From positions 24,553 to 43,902 of the forward strand of contig DIWL01000029.1 of NCBI GenBank assembly GCA_002428455.1: 19,350 bases of DNA, in the 5' to 3' direction. This DNA comes from Anaerolineaceae bacterium UBA6107 (GTDB lineage: Bacteria > Chloroflexota > Anaerolineae > Anaerolineales > Anaerolineaceae). Of the stretch, positions 7,098 through 15,224 are shown in pieces. Below the pieces are notes generated by a model, which had not been told where the DNA came from, searched no databases, and was given only the letters and a program-made list of their open reading frames with translations. The stretch's first letter is position 1. Each line of letters opens with the position of its first letter. A program made the translations under genes and the position numbers.

Positions 7098-7444
7098 CTC
7101 GTTCTCCTGATTGTGGAAGTTTGGTTTAGCCGGCGTTGCAGCCCGAACTGACGCCAGGCGTTTACCTCTCCGGCCGAAATATCACTTGTTACATTCTGGA
7201 TTTCCGCCTGGGCGCGGGCAATCGCCACAGCAACCACGGCAGCCAGTGAAAGATCTGCTTTTGGTTCCTCAATGGCAGCCACAGGGGCAGGTGTTTCTTC
7301 GACTACGGTTTTTTCTTCTTCCTTTTTGTCCACAACAAAGCGGGTCAACAGGTAAACGATCCCCGCCAGGGCAGCCAGCACAATAAGGAGCACAACCAAG
7401 CCAACCACCGCCACTTTTATAGCAAGACCTAAAGAAGGTTCCAT
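7094..7444 (-). CDS. mmdD: Decarboxylase delta subunit (OadG/MmdD-like)
   Basis: The 116-residue protein has one N-terminal membrane segment (about 8-35), then a charged Glu/Lys/Pro linker (about 40-64) and a short C-terminal helical part ending in Arg. This is the architecture of OadG/MmdD, which anchors and assembles the soluble carboxyltransferase and biotin subunits on the beta subunit. Sequence conservation in this family is weak, so the call rests on architecture and on its place between alpha and gamma genes. AAAGGA lies 8 bases before the ATG. It overlaps the gamma gene by 4 bases. Confidence 0.8.
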   Translation of the reverse strand: MEPSLGLAIKVAVVGLVVLLIVLAALAGIVYLLTRFVVDKKEEEKTVVEETPAPVAAIEEPKADLSLAAVVAVAIARAQAEIQNVTSDISAGEVNAWRQFGLQRRLNQTSTIRRTR

Positions 7445-7461
7445 TATCCTTGTCCTTTCTA

Positions 7462-9027
7462 TTACAGCGGGATGTTGCCGTGTTTCTTGGCAGGTGACGT
7501 TGACTGTTTGTTCCTCAGCATATCGAGGGTGGCAATGAGCCGCTGACGGGTTTCGCTGGGGAGAATGACTTCGTCAATGAATCCTGCTGCAGCAGCCTGG
7601 TATGGATTGGAGAACTTATCTTCGTAATCAGCGATCAATTCGCTGCGTAACTGCTTGGCTTCTTCAGGGGTCTTTTCCTTGAGGGCTTTGCCATGCAGAA
7701 TATTCACAGCGCCGCCGGCTCCCATTACCGCAATTTCGGCGTTCGGCCAGGCGAAGCACATGTCAGCGCGCAGATGTTTGCTGCCCATAACGATGTAAGC
7801 GCCGCCGTAAGCTTTGCGGGTGACAACAGAGATCTTGGGAACGGATGCTTCAGAGAATGCGAAGAGGATCTTTGCACCGTGGCGGATAATACCGTTGTGC
7901 TCTGTATGCGTACCGGGCATGAATCCCGGGGTGTCAACAAAGGTGATCACGGGGATGTTGAAGGCATCGCAGAAACGCACGAAGCGGGCGATCTTATCGG
8001 ATGAGTTGATATCCAGAACACCCGCCATGGAAGCTGGCTGATTGGCTGCAATACCCACGCTCTCACCGTTCAAGCGGGCAAAACCAACCACTGCGTTGGT
8101 GGCAAAGTTCTGATGGACTTCGAAGAATGATCCGGTATCCACGATACGATTGATAACATCCTTGATATCGTAGGTCTGGTTGGGATCATTCGGTACAAGC
8201 GTGTTCAATTCCTTGTCAGCGCGGAAAGGACTGTCATCGACCTGGACGACCTGGGGAGTGCTGGCGTTGTTGTCAGGGATGTATTCGAGGATCTTGCGGA
8301 CGATGTTGAAGGTGTCCTGCTCGTCCTGACCCAGGAAGTGCGCTACACCGGAAATGGTGGTGTGTGTGGCAGCTCCACCAAGTGTCTCGTGGTCAACGAT
8401 TTCATTGGTGACCGCTTTGATCACTTCCGGTCCGGTGATGTACATGTTCCCCATGTTCTGGGTCATAATGATGAAGTCCTGGAGGGCAGGGGAGTAAACG
8501 CCACCACCTGCGCATGGTCCCATGATGACGCTGATCTGGGGCACGACACCCGAGGCCTGAACGTTACGGTAGAAAACTTCACCATAAGCATATAGGCTGT
8601 AAATACCTTCCTGAATACGGGCACCACCACCGTCATTGATACCGATAACGGGCACACCGGCATCCATGGCCAGATCCATCACACGGGCAACTTTCTCGCC
8701 GGCAACTTCACCGAATGAGCCACCCATCACGGTGAAATCCTGCGAATAAACGCAGACTTTTCTACCGTTGATGGTTCCGAAACCCGCAACCATACCGTCA
8801 CCGGGGATTTTTCCCTTGTCCAAACCAAAATCGGTGTGGCGGTTTTTCATCAGACCGTTGATTTCCTGGAAGGATCCCTTGTCCAGAAGGGCGTCAACGC
8901 GTTCGCGGGCGGTCATTTTGCCTTTTTCGTGTTGAGCGGCGATCCTTTTCTCACCACCGCCTAATCGGCTTTCCTCACGAATCGCTTTCAGCTTGGCGAT
9001 CTTATCCTGTGGTAAATCTTGCGCCAT
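7462..9027 (-). CDS. mmdA: Acyl-CoA carboxyltransferase, decarboxylase alpha subunit
   Basis: The 521-residue protein has the two crotonase-like halves of biotin-dependent carboxyltransferases. GGGARIQEG (133-141) and GPCAGGGVYSP (170-180) form the N-terminal acyl-CoA oxyanion site. DTPGFMPGTHTEHNGIIRHG (365-384) and KAYGGAYIVMGSKHL (405-419) form the C-terminal biotin site. The length and KKHGNIPL terminus fit MmdA/PccB. D422 in ADMCFAWP appears to align with the Asp that favours propionyl-CoA in Streptomyces PccB, supporting methylmalonyl-CoA/propionyl-CoA chemistry. Transfer of the substrate carboxyl to biotin is its role. Since membrane beta and delta subunits follow and no biotin carboxylase is present, the complex should work as a Na+-pumping decarboxylase. 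Glutaconyl-CoA or malonyl-CoA remain possible. GGAGG lies 5 bases before the ATG. Confidence 0.92.
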   Translation of the reverse strand: MAQDLPQDKIAKLKAIREESRLGGGEKRIAAQHEKGKMTARERVDALLDKGSFQEINGLMKNRHTDFGLDKGKIPGDGMVAGFGTINGRKVCVYSQDFTVMGGSFGEVAGEKVARVMDLAMDAGVPVIGINDGGGARIQEGIYSLYAYGEVFYRNVQASGVVPQISVIMGPCAGGGVYSPALQDFIIMTQNMGNMYITGPEVIKAVTNEIVDHETLGGAATHTTISGVAHFLGQDEQDTFNIVRKILEYIPDNNASTPQVVQVDDSPFRADKELNTLVPNDPNQTYDIKDVINRIVDTGSFFEVHQNFATNAVVGFARLNGESVGIAANQPASMAGVLDINSSDKIARFVRFCDAFNIPVITFVDTPGFMPGTHTEHNGIIRHGAKILFAFSEASVPKISVVTRKAYGGAYIVMGSKHLRADMCFAWPNAEIAVMGAGGAVNILHGKALKEKTPEEAKQLRSELIADYEDKFSNPYQAAAAGFIDEVILPSETRQRLIATLDMLRNKQSTSPAKKHGNIPL

Positions 9028-9065
9028 TACTACCTCCGTCTATTTAAATGATTATTAACAACATT

Positions 9066-9094
9066 AGTGTAAGACTAGATATACAACTTTTCAA
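9066..9094 (-). promoter_or_regulatory. Sigma70-type promoter of the decarboxylase operon
   Basis: On the minus strand TTGAAA (9094-9089) and TACACT (9071-9066) are separated by 17 bases. Transcription would start near 9059, giving a leader of about 30 bases. The spacer contains TTGTATATC, a possible single half-site like those at the other two units. Confidence 0.6.
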
Positions 9095-9141
9095 GTGATA
9101 CTTTTAGCATCATTGCTGGCATTTTGTCATGTAAATTTCAT

Positions 9142-9176
9142 AAAAAAAGCATGCGGTTGGTCTTTTCCGCATGCTT
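9142..9176 (-). terminator. Rho-independent terminator of the ABC importer operon
   Basis: On the minus strand AAGCATGCGG (9176-9167) pairs perfectly with CCGCATGCTT (9056+100 to 9047+100, that is 9156-9147) over a 10-base loop, followed by a run of T to 9142. It lies 20 bases after the second permease stop. Confidence 0.95.
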
Positions 9177-9196
9177 AGGTGTGCATTGGTTATATC

Positions 9197-10108
9197 TTAC
9201 TCGCGTTTGTACGGCTTCAGGAGTGCCGCGGGGTAAGAGGCGTTGCGTCCGGCCAGGGTGAGTGCCAAGATCGTGACAACGTAGGGTAAAGCCATGAACA
9301 ACTCGTAGGGCAGCTTGATACCGGTCAGCTGCAGCCTGGATTGGAGCGCCTGCACACTGCCGAACAGGAGTGCCCCCCAGAGCACTTTCACCGGGTGCCA
9401 GTTAGCAAAGATGATCAGGGCGATGCAGACCCAGCCGCGGCCGGCAACGATACCAAAGGTAAATGAGCCAAGCTGAGCGACTGAGAGAAAAGCTCCACCC
9501 ACACCCATTAAAGCGCCACCGATTACAAGGGCGATGGTGCGCAGCCGGTAAACATTGATACCGGCGGCATCCGTTGCTTCAGGATTGTCACCAACCGAAC
9601 GCAGGTTCAAACCGAAGTTCGTGCGGAAAACCACCCACCACACGATCGGGATGAGAGCGATGGCGATGTAGGTCAATGTGTATTGCGAAAAGATCTCTCC
9701 AAGTACGGGGCTGTTGGGAAAGATGCTGAGCTGGCTGAAAGGGGTGATCGAGGGCAGCACCCGACTTTCGCCAAAGATCACTCTGAATCCGAATAAGGCC
9801 AGCGCTGTCATTAACAGCGTGATCCCCAATCCGGAAACGTGCTGGTTCACACCCAGCCTGACGGAAAGCAGGCTCATTAACCAACCAGAGAGCATACCGC
9901 CAACCAACGCGGTCAGAACCCCTACCCATAAGGAACCGCTTAAAGATGCCGCAGTAAACCCTGAAAAAGCGCCAAAGAACATCGTTCCTTCAATACCCAG
10001 GTTCAGAATGCCTGCGCGTTCACAGAAAAGCTCGCCGAGTGTGGCAAAGATCAGCGGTGTAGCAATGCGGAGTGTAGCCGCAATGATGTCAACAATAAAA
10101 TCTCCCAT
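9197..10108 (-). CDS. ABC transporter permease, nucleoside-type (second)
   Basis: The 303-residue membrane protein has about 8-9 hydrophobic segments and belongs to the branched-chain-amino-acid/ribose-type permease family (BPD_transp_2), in the clade paired with BMP lipoproteins (YufQ/NupC-like). Typical segments include FATLGELFCERAGILNLGIEG near the N-terminus and NPEATDAAGINVYRLR before the coupling region. An ATG two codons upstream (10114) overlaps the previous stop, but AGAGG stands only 2 bases before it and 8 bases before the ATG at 10108, so the latter is preferred. It forms the heterodimeric channel with the preceding permease. The substrate is likely a nucleoside or nucleobase, based on the family. 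Confidence 0.92.
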   Translation of the reverse strand: MGDFIVDIIAATLRIATPLIFATLGELFCERAGILNLGIEGTMFFGAFSGFTAASLSGSLWVGVLTALVGGMLSGWLMSLLSVRLGVNQHVSGLGITLLMTALALFGFRVIFGESRVLPSITPFSQLSIFPNSPVLGEIFSQYTLTYIAIALIPIVWWVVFRTNFGLNLRSVGDNPEATDAAGINVYRLRTIALVIGGALMGVGGAFLSVAQLGSFTFGIVAGRGWVCIALIIFANWHPVKVLWGALLFGSVQALQSRLQLTGIKLPYELFMALPYVVTILALTLAGRNASYPAALLKPYKRE

Positions 10109-10110
10109 GA

Positions 10111-11163
10111 TCATATCCTCTTAATTCGGTAATTCTGCAGCAGCAGCATGCTCAGAGTGACCAGGAGCAAGGTCGACTGCACAACATCGCCCAGGTAAAC
10201 GGGAACTCCCAGTACCCGGCTAACGGTCTGCGCGCCGGTATCGATAAGGCCAATGAACAGAGCTGCCACCGTTGCGCCAATGGGGTTCAACCCTCCGAGA
10301 GTGGCGACGATGATGCCGGTGTAGCCGTAACCACCTGATAGCTCGCTAATGAGGTGATAGTGAATACCCGCGATCTCGCTCACGCCTGCCAAGCCTGCTA
10401 TACCCCCACTTACCAGGGCCGCGATCAGCATGGTGCGATTGACATTGATCCCGGCGAACATGGCGCCTGCTTTGCTGGCGCCAGCTGCGCGCATCTGCAA
10501 ACCGAACGGTGTGCGCTTGATGATCAGGAATACGATCACCACCAGGACGAGGGCAATGACAAAGCCAAGGTGAAGGCGTGATCTCGGAATGATTTGTATA
10601 AACCGTGCCGCTTCGAAAAACTCCGGGGATTTTGGCCAGCCGGTTTCAGGATCGCGCCATGGTCCATTTAACAACGCAGAAATGATGTACATGATGATGG
10701 AGTTCATCAACAGCGTGGTTACAACTTCATCCACTTTGAGTTTGACCTTCAACAACGCAGGCAGGAGCGCCCAAAGCATGCCGCCGGCAAATCCGAGTAC
10801 CAGCATAAGCGGTACCACGACAATGGAGGGCAAATTGGTGAACGTTGCGCCCACCCACGCAGCGGCGACCGCACCGGCATACAATTGACCTTCAGCACCG
10901 ATATTGTAATAACCGGCAGCGAAAGCAAATGTTACCGCAAGGCCAGTAAAGATGAGCGGAGTTGCTTTTACCAGTACTTCAAGGGCTGAGAACTGGGATG
11001 AAAGCGGCACAATGATGAAGTTGTAGTACGCTTCAAAAGGATTGGCTCCTGCCATTATGATAAAGATGGAGGTAATAATAAAAGTCACCAGCACCGCTAC
11101 GATCGGGATCAGTGCCTTGGTCCACATGGGGGCTGGTGCTCGTTCTAACCGAAATTTAGCCAC
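10111..11163 (-). CDS. ABC transporter permease, nucleoside-type (first)
   Basis: The 350-residue membrane protein has about 9-10 segments and is a YufP/NupB-like BPD_transp_2 permease. Markers include NIGAEGQLYAGAVAAAW, VDEVVTTLLMNSI and the coupling segment RAAGASKAGAMFAGINV. The start is GTG at 11163, with GGAGG 7 bases upstream. A longer frame from an ATG at 11202 lies inside the ATPase gene without a ribosome site and is rejected. It sits 25 bases after the ATPase stop. With its partner it would carry the solute captured by the BMP lipoprotein across the cytoplasmic membrane. Confidence 0.92.
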   Translation of the reverse strand: MAKFRLERAPAPMWTKALIPIVAVLVTFIITSIFIIMAGANPFEAYYNFIIVPLSSQFSALEVLVKATPLIFTGLAVTFAFAAGYYNIGAEGQLYAGAVAAAWVGATFTNLPSIVVVPLMLVLGFAGGMLWALLPALLKVKLKVDEVVTTLLMNSIIMYIISALLNGPWRDPETGWPKSPEFFEAARFIQIIPRSRLHLGFVIALVLVVIVFLIIKRTPFGLQMRAAGASKAGAMFAGINVNRTMLIAALVSGGIAGLAGVSEIAGIHYHLISELSGGYGYTGIIVATLGGLNPIGATVAALFIGLIDTGAQTVSRVLGVPVYLGDVVQSTLLLVTLSMLLLQNYRIKRI

Positions 11164-11188
11164 AATAATTCCTCCGATGGTTATGTTG

Positions 11189-12676
11189 TTACTCGACCGC
11201 ACCGGCCATCAGCAGACCGATCTTTTCAGGAGTTGCTTCGGCGGAGGGGACAACCCCCATGATCCTGCCTTCGTAAATGACCGCGATACGATCCGAAAGA
11301 GCGAGGACTTCGTCGAGATCCTCGGAAAGGAGAATCACTGCTGTGCCGTGAGCTCTTTCATCAAGCAGGCGTTTACGCACATATTCTGTTGCGCCAACAT
11401 CAAGGCCGCGCGTGGGTTGCGATGCGATAAGCACCTTGGGCTTGCGGGATAACGCTCGTGCCAACACCACCTTTTGCATATTCCCGCCGGAGAGTTTGCG
11501 TAATTGATCGCCGGGAGAAGCCTTGATTTGGAATTCCTTAATGATCGTAGCCGCATCCTCGCGAATTTTCTTGCGATCGAGGAGACCTTTATTGGTGTAG
11601 TCCTTAATGTGTTCCAATGCAAGGTTCTCCGCAACTGTAAGCTCGCCGATGGTTCCCTGGTGCCGATCCTGCGGGGTGCGTCCAACACCGGCTTCCGAGA
11701 TCTGACCGGGTGAAAGGTGGGTGATATCCTTACCCTCCAACTTGATCGAACCCTTGCTTGGGGGTACCAGGCCGGTGAGCACTTCGGTCAACTCCCCCTG
11801 GCCATTTCCGGAAACGCCGGCTATGCCGAGGATCTCACCTGTGCCAACGCAAAAGCTTACGTCTTCGAGGATTTTCTTTTCATGTTTTCCATCAAGTGTG
11901 ATCCCGGATAGCTCATAAATCGGATCGCTGGTTGCGCACGCATCCTGCAGGCGGACGCCGAAGGTTTCTCTTCCGACCATCATTTTTGCCAATTCAACCT
12001 GGCTGGTTTCTGTTTTCTTAACTGTATTGGCTACCTTGCCATCACGCAGTACCGTGATCCTGTCGCAAACAGCCATAACTTCAACAAGTTTATGACTGAT
12101 AAATATCACTGAAAGACCGGATTTAACCAACCGGTTTAGAGCTTCAAAGAGGACGTCAACTTCCTGCGGAACCAATACCGCAGTCGGTTCATCCATAATG
12201 AGGATACGGGCATTTCTGTAGAGCGCTTTGAGGATCTCAACGCGCTGCCGTTCACCAACAGAAAGGTCCTTGACCAGCGCTGAGGGATTTACCTGGACAC
12301 CATATTTTTCGGATGCAGCAGCAACATTTTTTTCAATTTCCTTTTGCGATAGAACAATGCCATTTGTGTAACCCAGGACAACATTCTCAGCGACGGTGAG
12401 TGGTGGGACGAGGGTAAAATGTTGGGTTACCATTCCCACCCCGGCTGCAATGGCTTCTTTCGGTGAATGAATGGCGACTTTTTCACCATCGATGAAAATC
12501 TCACCACTATCCGCCTTGTATAACCCGTAGAGTATGCGCATCAATGTGGTCTTGCCGGCACCGTTCTCGCCGAGTAGCGCGTGAATCTCTCCCTGTTCGA
12601 GTTCAAAATTCACGTCCTGGTTGGCTTTTACAGGTCCGAAAGACTTATAAATGTTCTTCATTTCAACAGCTAGCAT
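11189..12676 (-). CDS. ABC transporter ATPase, double-NBD, nucleoside-type
   Basis: The 495-residue protein has two fused nucleotide-binding domains, as in YufO/NupA/RbsA-type ATPases. NBD1 has Walker A GENGAGKT (36-43), signature LSVGERQR (138-145) and Walker B ILIMDEPT with D162-E163. NBD2 has a degenerate Walker A GVSGNGQGE (287-295), an intact signature LSGGNMQK (395-402) and a degenerate Walker B VLIASQPTRGLD (415-426) lacking Asp-Glu. One competent and one degenerate site is usual in this subfamily. ATG at 12676 is chosen because AAGGA lies 6 bases before it; the in-frame TTG at 12682 has no room for a ribosome site. The gene follows a strong hairpin that separates it from the lipoprotein gene. 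Confidence 0.95.
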   Translation of the reverse strand: MLAVEMKNIYKSFGPVKANQDVNFELEQGEIHALLGENGAGKTTLMRILYGLYKADSGEIFIDGEKVAIHSPKEAIAAGVGMVTQHFTLVPPLTVAENVVLGYTNGIVLSQKEIEKNVAAASEKYGVQVNPSALVKDLSVGERQRVEILKALYRNARILIMDEPTAVLVPQEVDVLFEALNRLVKSGLSVIFISHKLVEVMAVCDRITVLRDGKVANTVKKTETSQVELAKMMVGRETFGVRLQDACATSDPIYELSGITLDGKHEKKILEDVSFCVGTGEILGIAGVSGNGQGELTEVLTGLVPPSKGSIKLEGKDITHLSPGQISEAGVGRTPQDRHQGTIGELTVAENLALEHIKDYTNKGLLDRKKIREDAATIIKEFQIKASPGDQLRKLSGGNMQKVVLARALSRKPKVLIASQPTRGLDVGATEYVRKRLLDERAHGTAVILLSEDLDEVLALSDRIAVIYEGRIMGVVPSAEATPEKIGLLMAGAVE

Positions 12677-12709
12677 GGTCAATCCTTAAGGGTTCAAAGT
12701 GGAATATAT

Positions 12710-12747
12710 AAAAATAGGGGCGGCAGAATTAAATTCTCTGCCGCCCC
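12710..12747 (-). terminator. Intra-operon terminator/attenuator after the BMP lipoprotein gene
   Basis: On the minus strand GGGGCGGCAGA (12747-12737) pairs perfectly, 11 bp, with TCTGCCGCCCC (12727-12717) across a 9-base loop, followed by TATTTTTATATA. It lies 12 bases after the lipoprotein stop and about 35 bases before the ATPase start, with no promoter seen between. Partial termination would give more binding protein than transporter. Confidence 0.88.
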
Positions 12748-12759
12748 CTTTATCGAGAA

Positions 12760-13782
12760 TTAGTTTACAGCACCTGGCTGAGCTTCATCAATGGGTACTC
12801 GGAACATACCGCTTTTGATGGCTTCTTCTTTGGCTTTGACAGCATCGAGGATCTCAGCGGGGACTTTGGCGTCATTGCCGTGGAAATCGGCCAGTGTTGC
12901 GCCGCCCAGGGCATACATGCTGAAGTCCTTCAGGTCCATGGCGGTGAAGGTACCGGCTTTAACCTGCGCGATCACGTATTCGATGGTTGGGGTCATGTTC
13001 CAGACGGGTCCGGTGACAACCCATTCAGGAGCGATTGCGTTCTGGTCGCTCATGTTGCTGAATACGAAGACACCTTTCTCGGCAGCGGCTTCGATGACGC
13101 CCGCGCGTTCCGCGAAGAGGACATCGGCACCAGCGCTGATGTGCGCGAGCGCCTGTTCCTTGGCAGTGGCAGGATCAAAGAAGGAGTTGATGAAGGAAAC
13201 AAGCACGGTCACTTCAGGATTGGTCTCTTTGGCACCGGCGATGAAGGCGTTGACCAGGCGGTTGACCTCTGGGATGGGGACAGCTGCCACAACACCAATG
13301 GTGTTGGATTTGGTTAAACCACCAGCAATCATACCGCTGAGGTAAGCCGGTTCGTGGATCCAGTTATCAAACACGGCCAGGTTCGGAGTGACAGGGCCAA
13401 GTTCCGAGCCGAACACAAAAGGAATCTCGGGATAAGCCGCAGCTGCGCGGCGGACAGCCTCTTCGTTCACAAAGGCATCACCCACAATGAGATCGGGTTT
13501 CTGCTGTTCGGCGACTTCACGTAAAACTCTTTCCATGTCACCGGTGTAACCGATATCTTCAGTGAAGGTGTATTCGATCAAACCGTCTTCCTGGGCTTTA
13601 AGCAAAGCGTCATGGACGACACCGTCCCATGGTTCTTCGATGGGGGTAGCGAAAGCGCCGAAAACCTTGATCTTGCCAGTTGCAGCCTGTTCTTCAGGTG
13701 CAGCATTGCCTGCACAACCAGCAAGCAGGCCTGCGATCATCAGCACTGTTACAAAAAACGTGAAAAGACTCTTCTTGGACAT
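12760..13782 (-). CDS. BMP family substrate-binding lipoprotein (nucleoside-type)
   Basis: The 340-residue protein has a lipoprotein signal peptide: basic MSKKS, a hydrophobic core, and lipobox L20-A-G-C23. Cys23 would be lipidated, holding the protein at the outer face of the membrane. The rest fits the Bmp/PnrA two-lobe fold, with VFGAFATPIEEPWDG at the first strand and GVVAAVPIPEVNRLVNAFIAGAKETNP in the second lobe. Characterised members (PnrA, BmpA) bind purine nucleosides. The ligand-binding residues cannot be matched by eye here, so a free base or other N-heterocycle is possible. GGAGAG lies before the ATG. It is first in the importer unit, with its own promoter. Confidence 0.92.
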   Translation of the reverse strand: MSKKSLFTFFVTVLMIAGLLAGCAGNAAPEEQAATGKIKVFGAFATPIEEPWDGVVHDALLKAQEDGLIEYTFTEDIGYTGDMERVLREVAEQQKPDLIVGDAFVNEEAVRRAAAAYPEIPFVFGSELGPVTPNLAVFDNWIHEPAYLSGMIAGGLTKSNTIGVVAAVPIPEVNRLVNAFIAGAKETNPEVTVLVSFINSFFDPATAKEQALAHISAGADVLFAERAGVIEAAAEKGVFVFSNMSDQNAIAPEWVVTGPVWNMTPTIEYVIAQVKAGTFTAMDLKDFSMYALGGATLADFHGNDAKVPAEILDAVKAKEEAIKSGMFRVPIDEAQPGAVN

Positions 13783-13879
13783 TTTCTCTCCTTCTGATTA
13801 TATTAAATGGGAACTTGTCTTTGTTGACTTGTTAATCGGCAGATATTGTTTTAGAAGCACCTCCTGTATGTAAAGGATA

Positions 13880-13907
13880 ATCATAGCATAAATATTTTTC
13901 AATTCAA
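13880..13907 (-). promoter_or_regulatory. Extended -10 promoter of the BMP/ABC importer operon
   Basis: On the minus strand TTGAAT (13907-13902) and TATGAT (13885-13880) are 16 bases apart, and TGC precedes the -10, making an extended element. Transcription would start near 13873, leaving a leader of about 90 bases that contains a repeated ACAAGT but no recognised riboswitch. The promoter overlaps the region just after the amidohydrolase stop. Confidence 0.65.
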
Positions 13908-13912
13908 ATGGC

Positions 13913-15154
13913 TCAGGAATTTTCCCTGATGATCTCATCCATCTTTTTCTGATCGACCAGTTTGCCATGGCTGATCACGTATTTCGGTTTTTCGTGGAAG
14001 CGCAGCGCTTCCAGTACATTGGGCTGGTCGAGCACCACCAGGTTGGCCACAGCGCCTTCCTTGATCTCGAAGTCCTTTAATCCGATCGCCCTGGCGGGGT
14101 TGGTGGTGACCATCGTGTAAAGGGTTTCCATGTCTTCGCGCGTAGTGAACCACAACAGGTGCGAATTCAGAAATGCCACCTCGAGCATGTTATTGCGCCC
14201 GTATGGATAGTAGGCATCTGAAATATCATCCTGTCCCAGCGAGACCAGTACACCTTCTTCCAGCAGTTCGCGCACGCGGGCATGCAGCGGACCGGTGTGC
14301 GGGTCACTTACAATACCCATGTCAGCTTTCTTCAGGATGGCAGCCAGCTTCTGCAGGTAAGGTTTGGGGTACATGGCCATGGCGCGGGCATGATGGGCGA
14401 GGGAGCGCCCCTGCCAGCCGGTACGGATGGTTTCCAGCGCCATTACTTCCAGTGAGCGCAGACCGTTGTCGCCGGCATCATCCACCAGCATGGAAACGGG
14501 TTTGTCGTATTCCTTGGCCAGTTGGAAGCAAATGCGCACGTGTTCTGCAATGTCTGCATCGGTGTACTCGATCCAGGGGATACCGCCCACGACATCAGCG
14601 CCCAGATCCATTGCCTGCCGCATCAGAGCTTCAGCACCGGGTTCACGCACCAGACCATCCTGGGCAAAGGCAACAGTTTGGATGTCGACGATCCCTTTGA
14701 ACTCGTCGCGTGCCTTGATCAACGCCTTGATGCCTTCCAGCTTGCCCTTGGAATCCACATCCGCGAAAGCGCGTATGTGGGTACAACCATAACGGGCAGC
14801 CAGGGCAGCAGCTTTGCGTACATTCTTAATGATCCATTTTTCATCATATTGTTCTTTGATCTTCGCGGCCAGCTCAATGGCGGTCATGGCCTTGCCCATA
14901 TCAGCGCCGTGATAATCCTTTAGCGCAGCTTCGTCCATCATCATCAATGTATAGACCTTGCACAGGTGCAGATGTGTGTTGACAAAGGACTCTGTAACCA
15001 GATTGCCGCCTGCGTCCAGTTCCCCGGTGCCTTTGGCATCAATCTTCGGCGCGATCTTTTCGATCTTGCCGTTCTTCAGGCCAATGTCGAATTGTGTTTT
15101 GGGGTCTTTCCGCAGCACAGCATTGCGGATGATCAGGTCAAATTGCTCAGTCAT
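13913..15154 (-). CDS. CodA-like amidohydrolase (cytosine deaminase superfamily)
   Basis: The 413-residue protein is a TIM-barrel amidohydrolase of the CodA/AtzC branch. The beta1 metal motif is H61-L-H63; Q159 (IQTVAFAQDG) matches the CodA substrate Gln; H255 (LAHHARAM) and D309 (GQDDISDAYYPYG) match the beta6 His and beta8 Asp. The beta5 position that carries HCDE in CodA reads L223-V-D-D226, so the expected metal His is absent. The enzyme should deaminate or hydrolyse a hydroxylated N-heterocycle, but the changed beta5 site argues against calling it cytosine deaminase. The start at 15154 has GGAGGA just upstream (short 3-base spacing). An ATG at 15169 has no ribosome site. It follows the Mo subunit gene across a strong hairpin, with no separate promoter. 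Confidence 0.88.
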   Translation of the reverse strand: MTEQFDLIIRNAVLRKDPKTQFDIGLKNGKIEKIAPKIDAKGTGELDAGGNLVTESFVNTHLHLCKVYTLMMMDEAALKDYHGADMGKAMTAIELAAKIKEQYDEKWIIKNVRKAAALAARYGCTHIRAFADVDSKGKLEGIKALIKARDEFKGIVDIQTVAFAQDGLVREPGAEALMRQAMDLGADVVGGIPWIEYTDADIAEHVRICFQLAKEYDKPVSMLVDDAGDNGLRSLEVMALETIRTGWQGRSLAHHARAMAMYPKPYLQKLAAILKKADMGIVSDPHTGPLHARVRELLEEGVLVSLGQDDISDAYYPYGRNNMLEVAFLNSHLLWFTTREDMETLYTMVTTNPARAIGLKDFEIKEGAVANLVVLDQPNVLEALRFHEKPKYVISHGKLVDQKKMDEIIRENS

Positions 15155-15177
15155 ATTCCTCCAATTCATGTATTCTT

Positions 15178-15209
15178 AAAAATATGCCGGATGTCCCCAT
15201 CCGGCATAT
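15178..15209 (-). terminator. Intra-operon terminator between Mo subunit and amidohydrolase
   Basis: On the minus strand ATATGCCGGATG (15209-15198) pairs perfectly, 12 bp, with CATCCGGCATAT (15193-15182) over a GGGA tetraloop, followed by TTTT. It lies 15 bases after the Mo-subunit stop and 24 bases before the amidohydrolase start, so the amidohydrolase depends on read-through unless a promoter lies inside the upstream gene. Confidence 0.9.
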
Positions 15210-15224
15210 GATGATTATCTGCTT

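Noticed and set aside
11164..11202. Longer permease frame starting at an ATG inside the ATPase gene
   Set aside because: It lacks a ribosome site, whereas GTG at 11163 has GGAGG 7 bases upstream and gives a normal permease N-terminus.
13812..13833. Repeated ACTTGT in the importer leader as an operator
   Set aside because: Two six-base direct repeats in AT-rich leader DNA are near chance level and do not match the TTGT-3-ACAA palindromes elsewhere.
13783..13873. Short upstream reading frame in the importer leader, starting at a GTG inside AGGAGGTG and running about 20 codons
   Set aside because: The GTG overlaps the SD-like sequence, leaving no spacing, and no other start codon stands at a usable distance.
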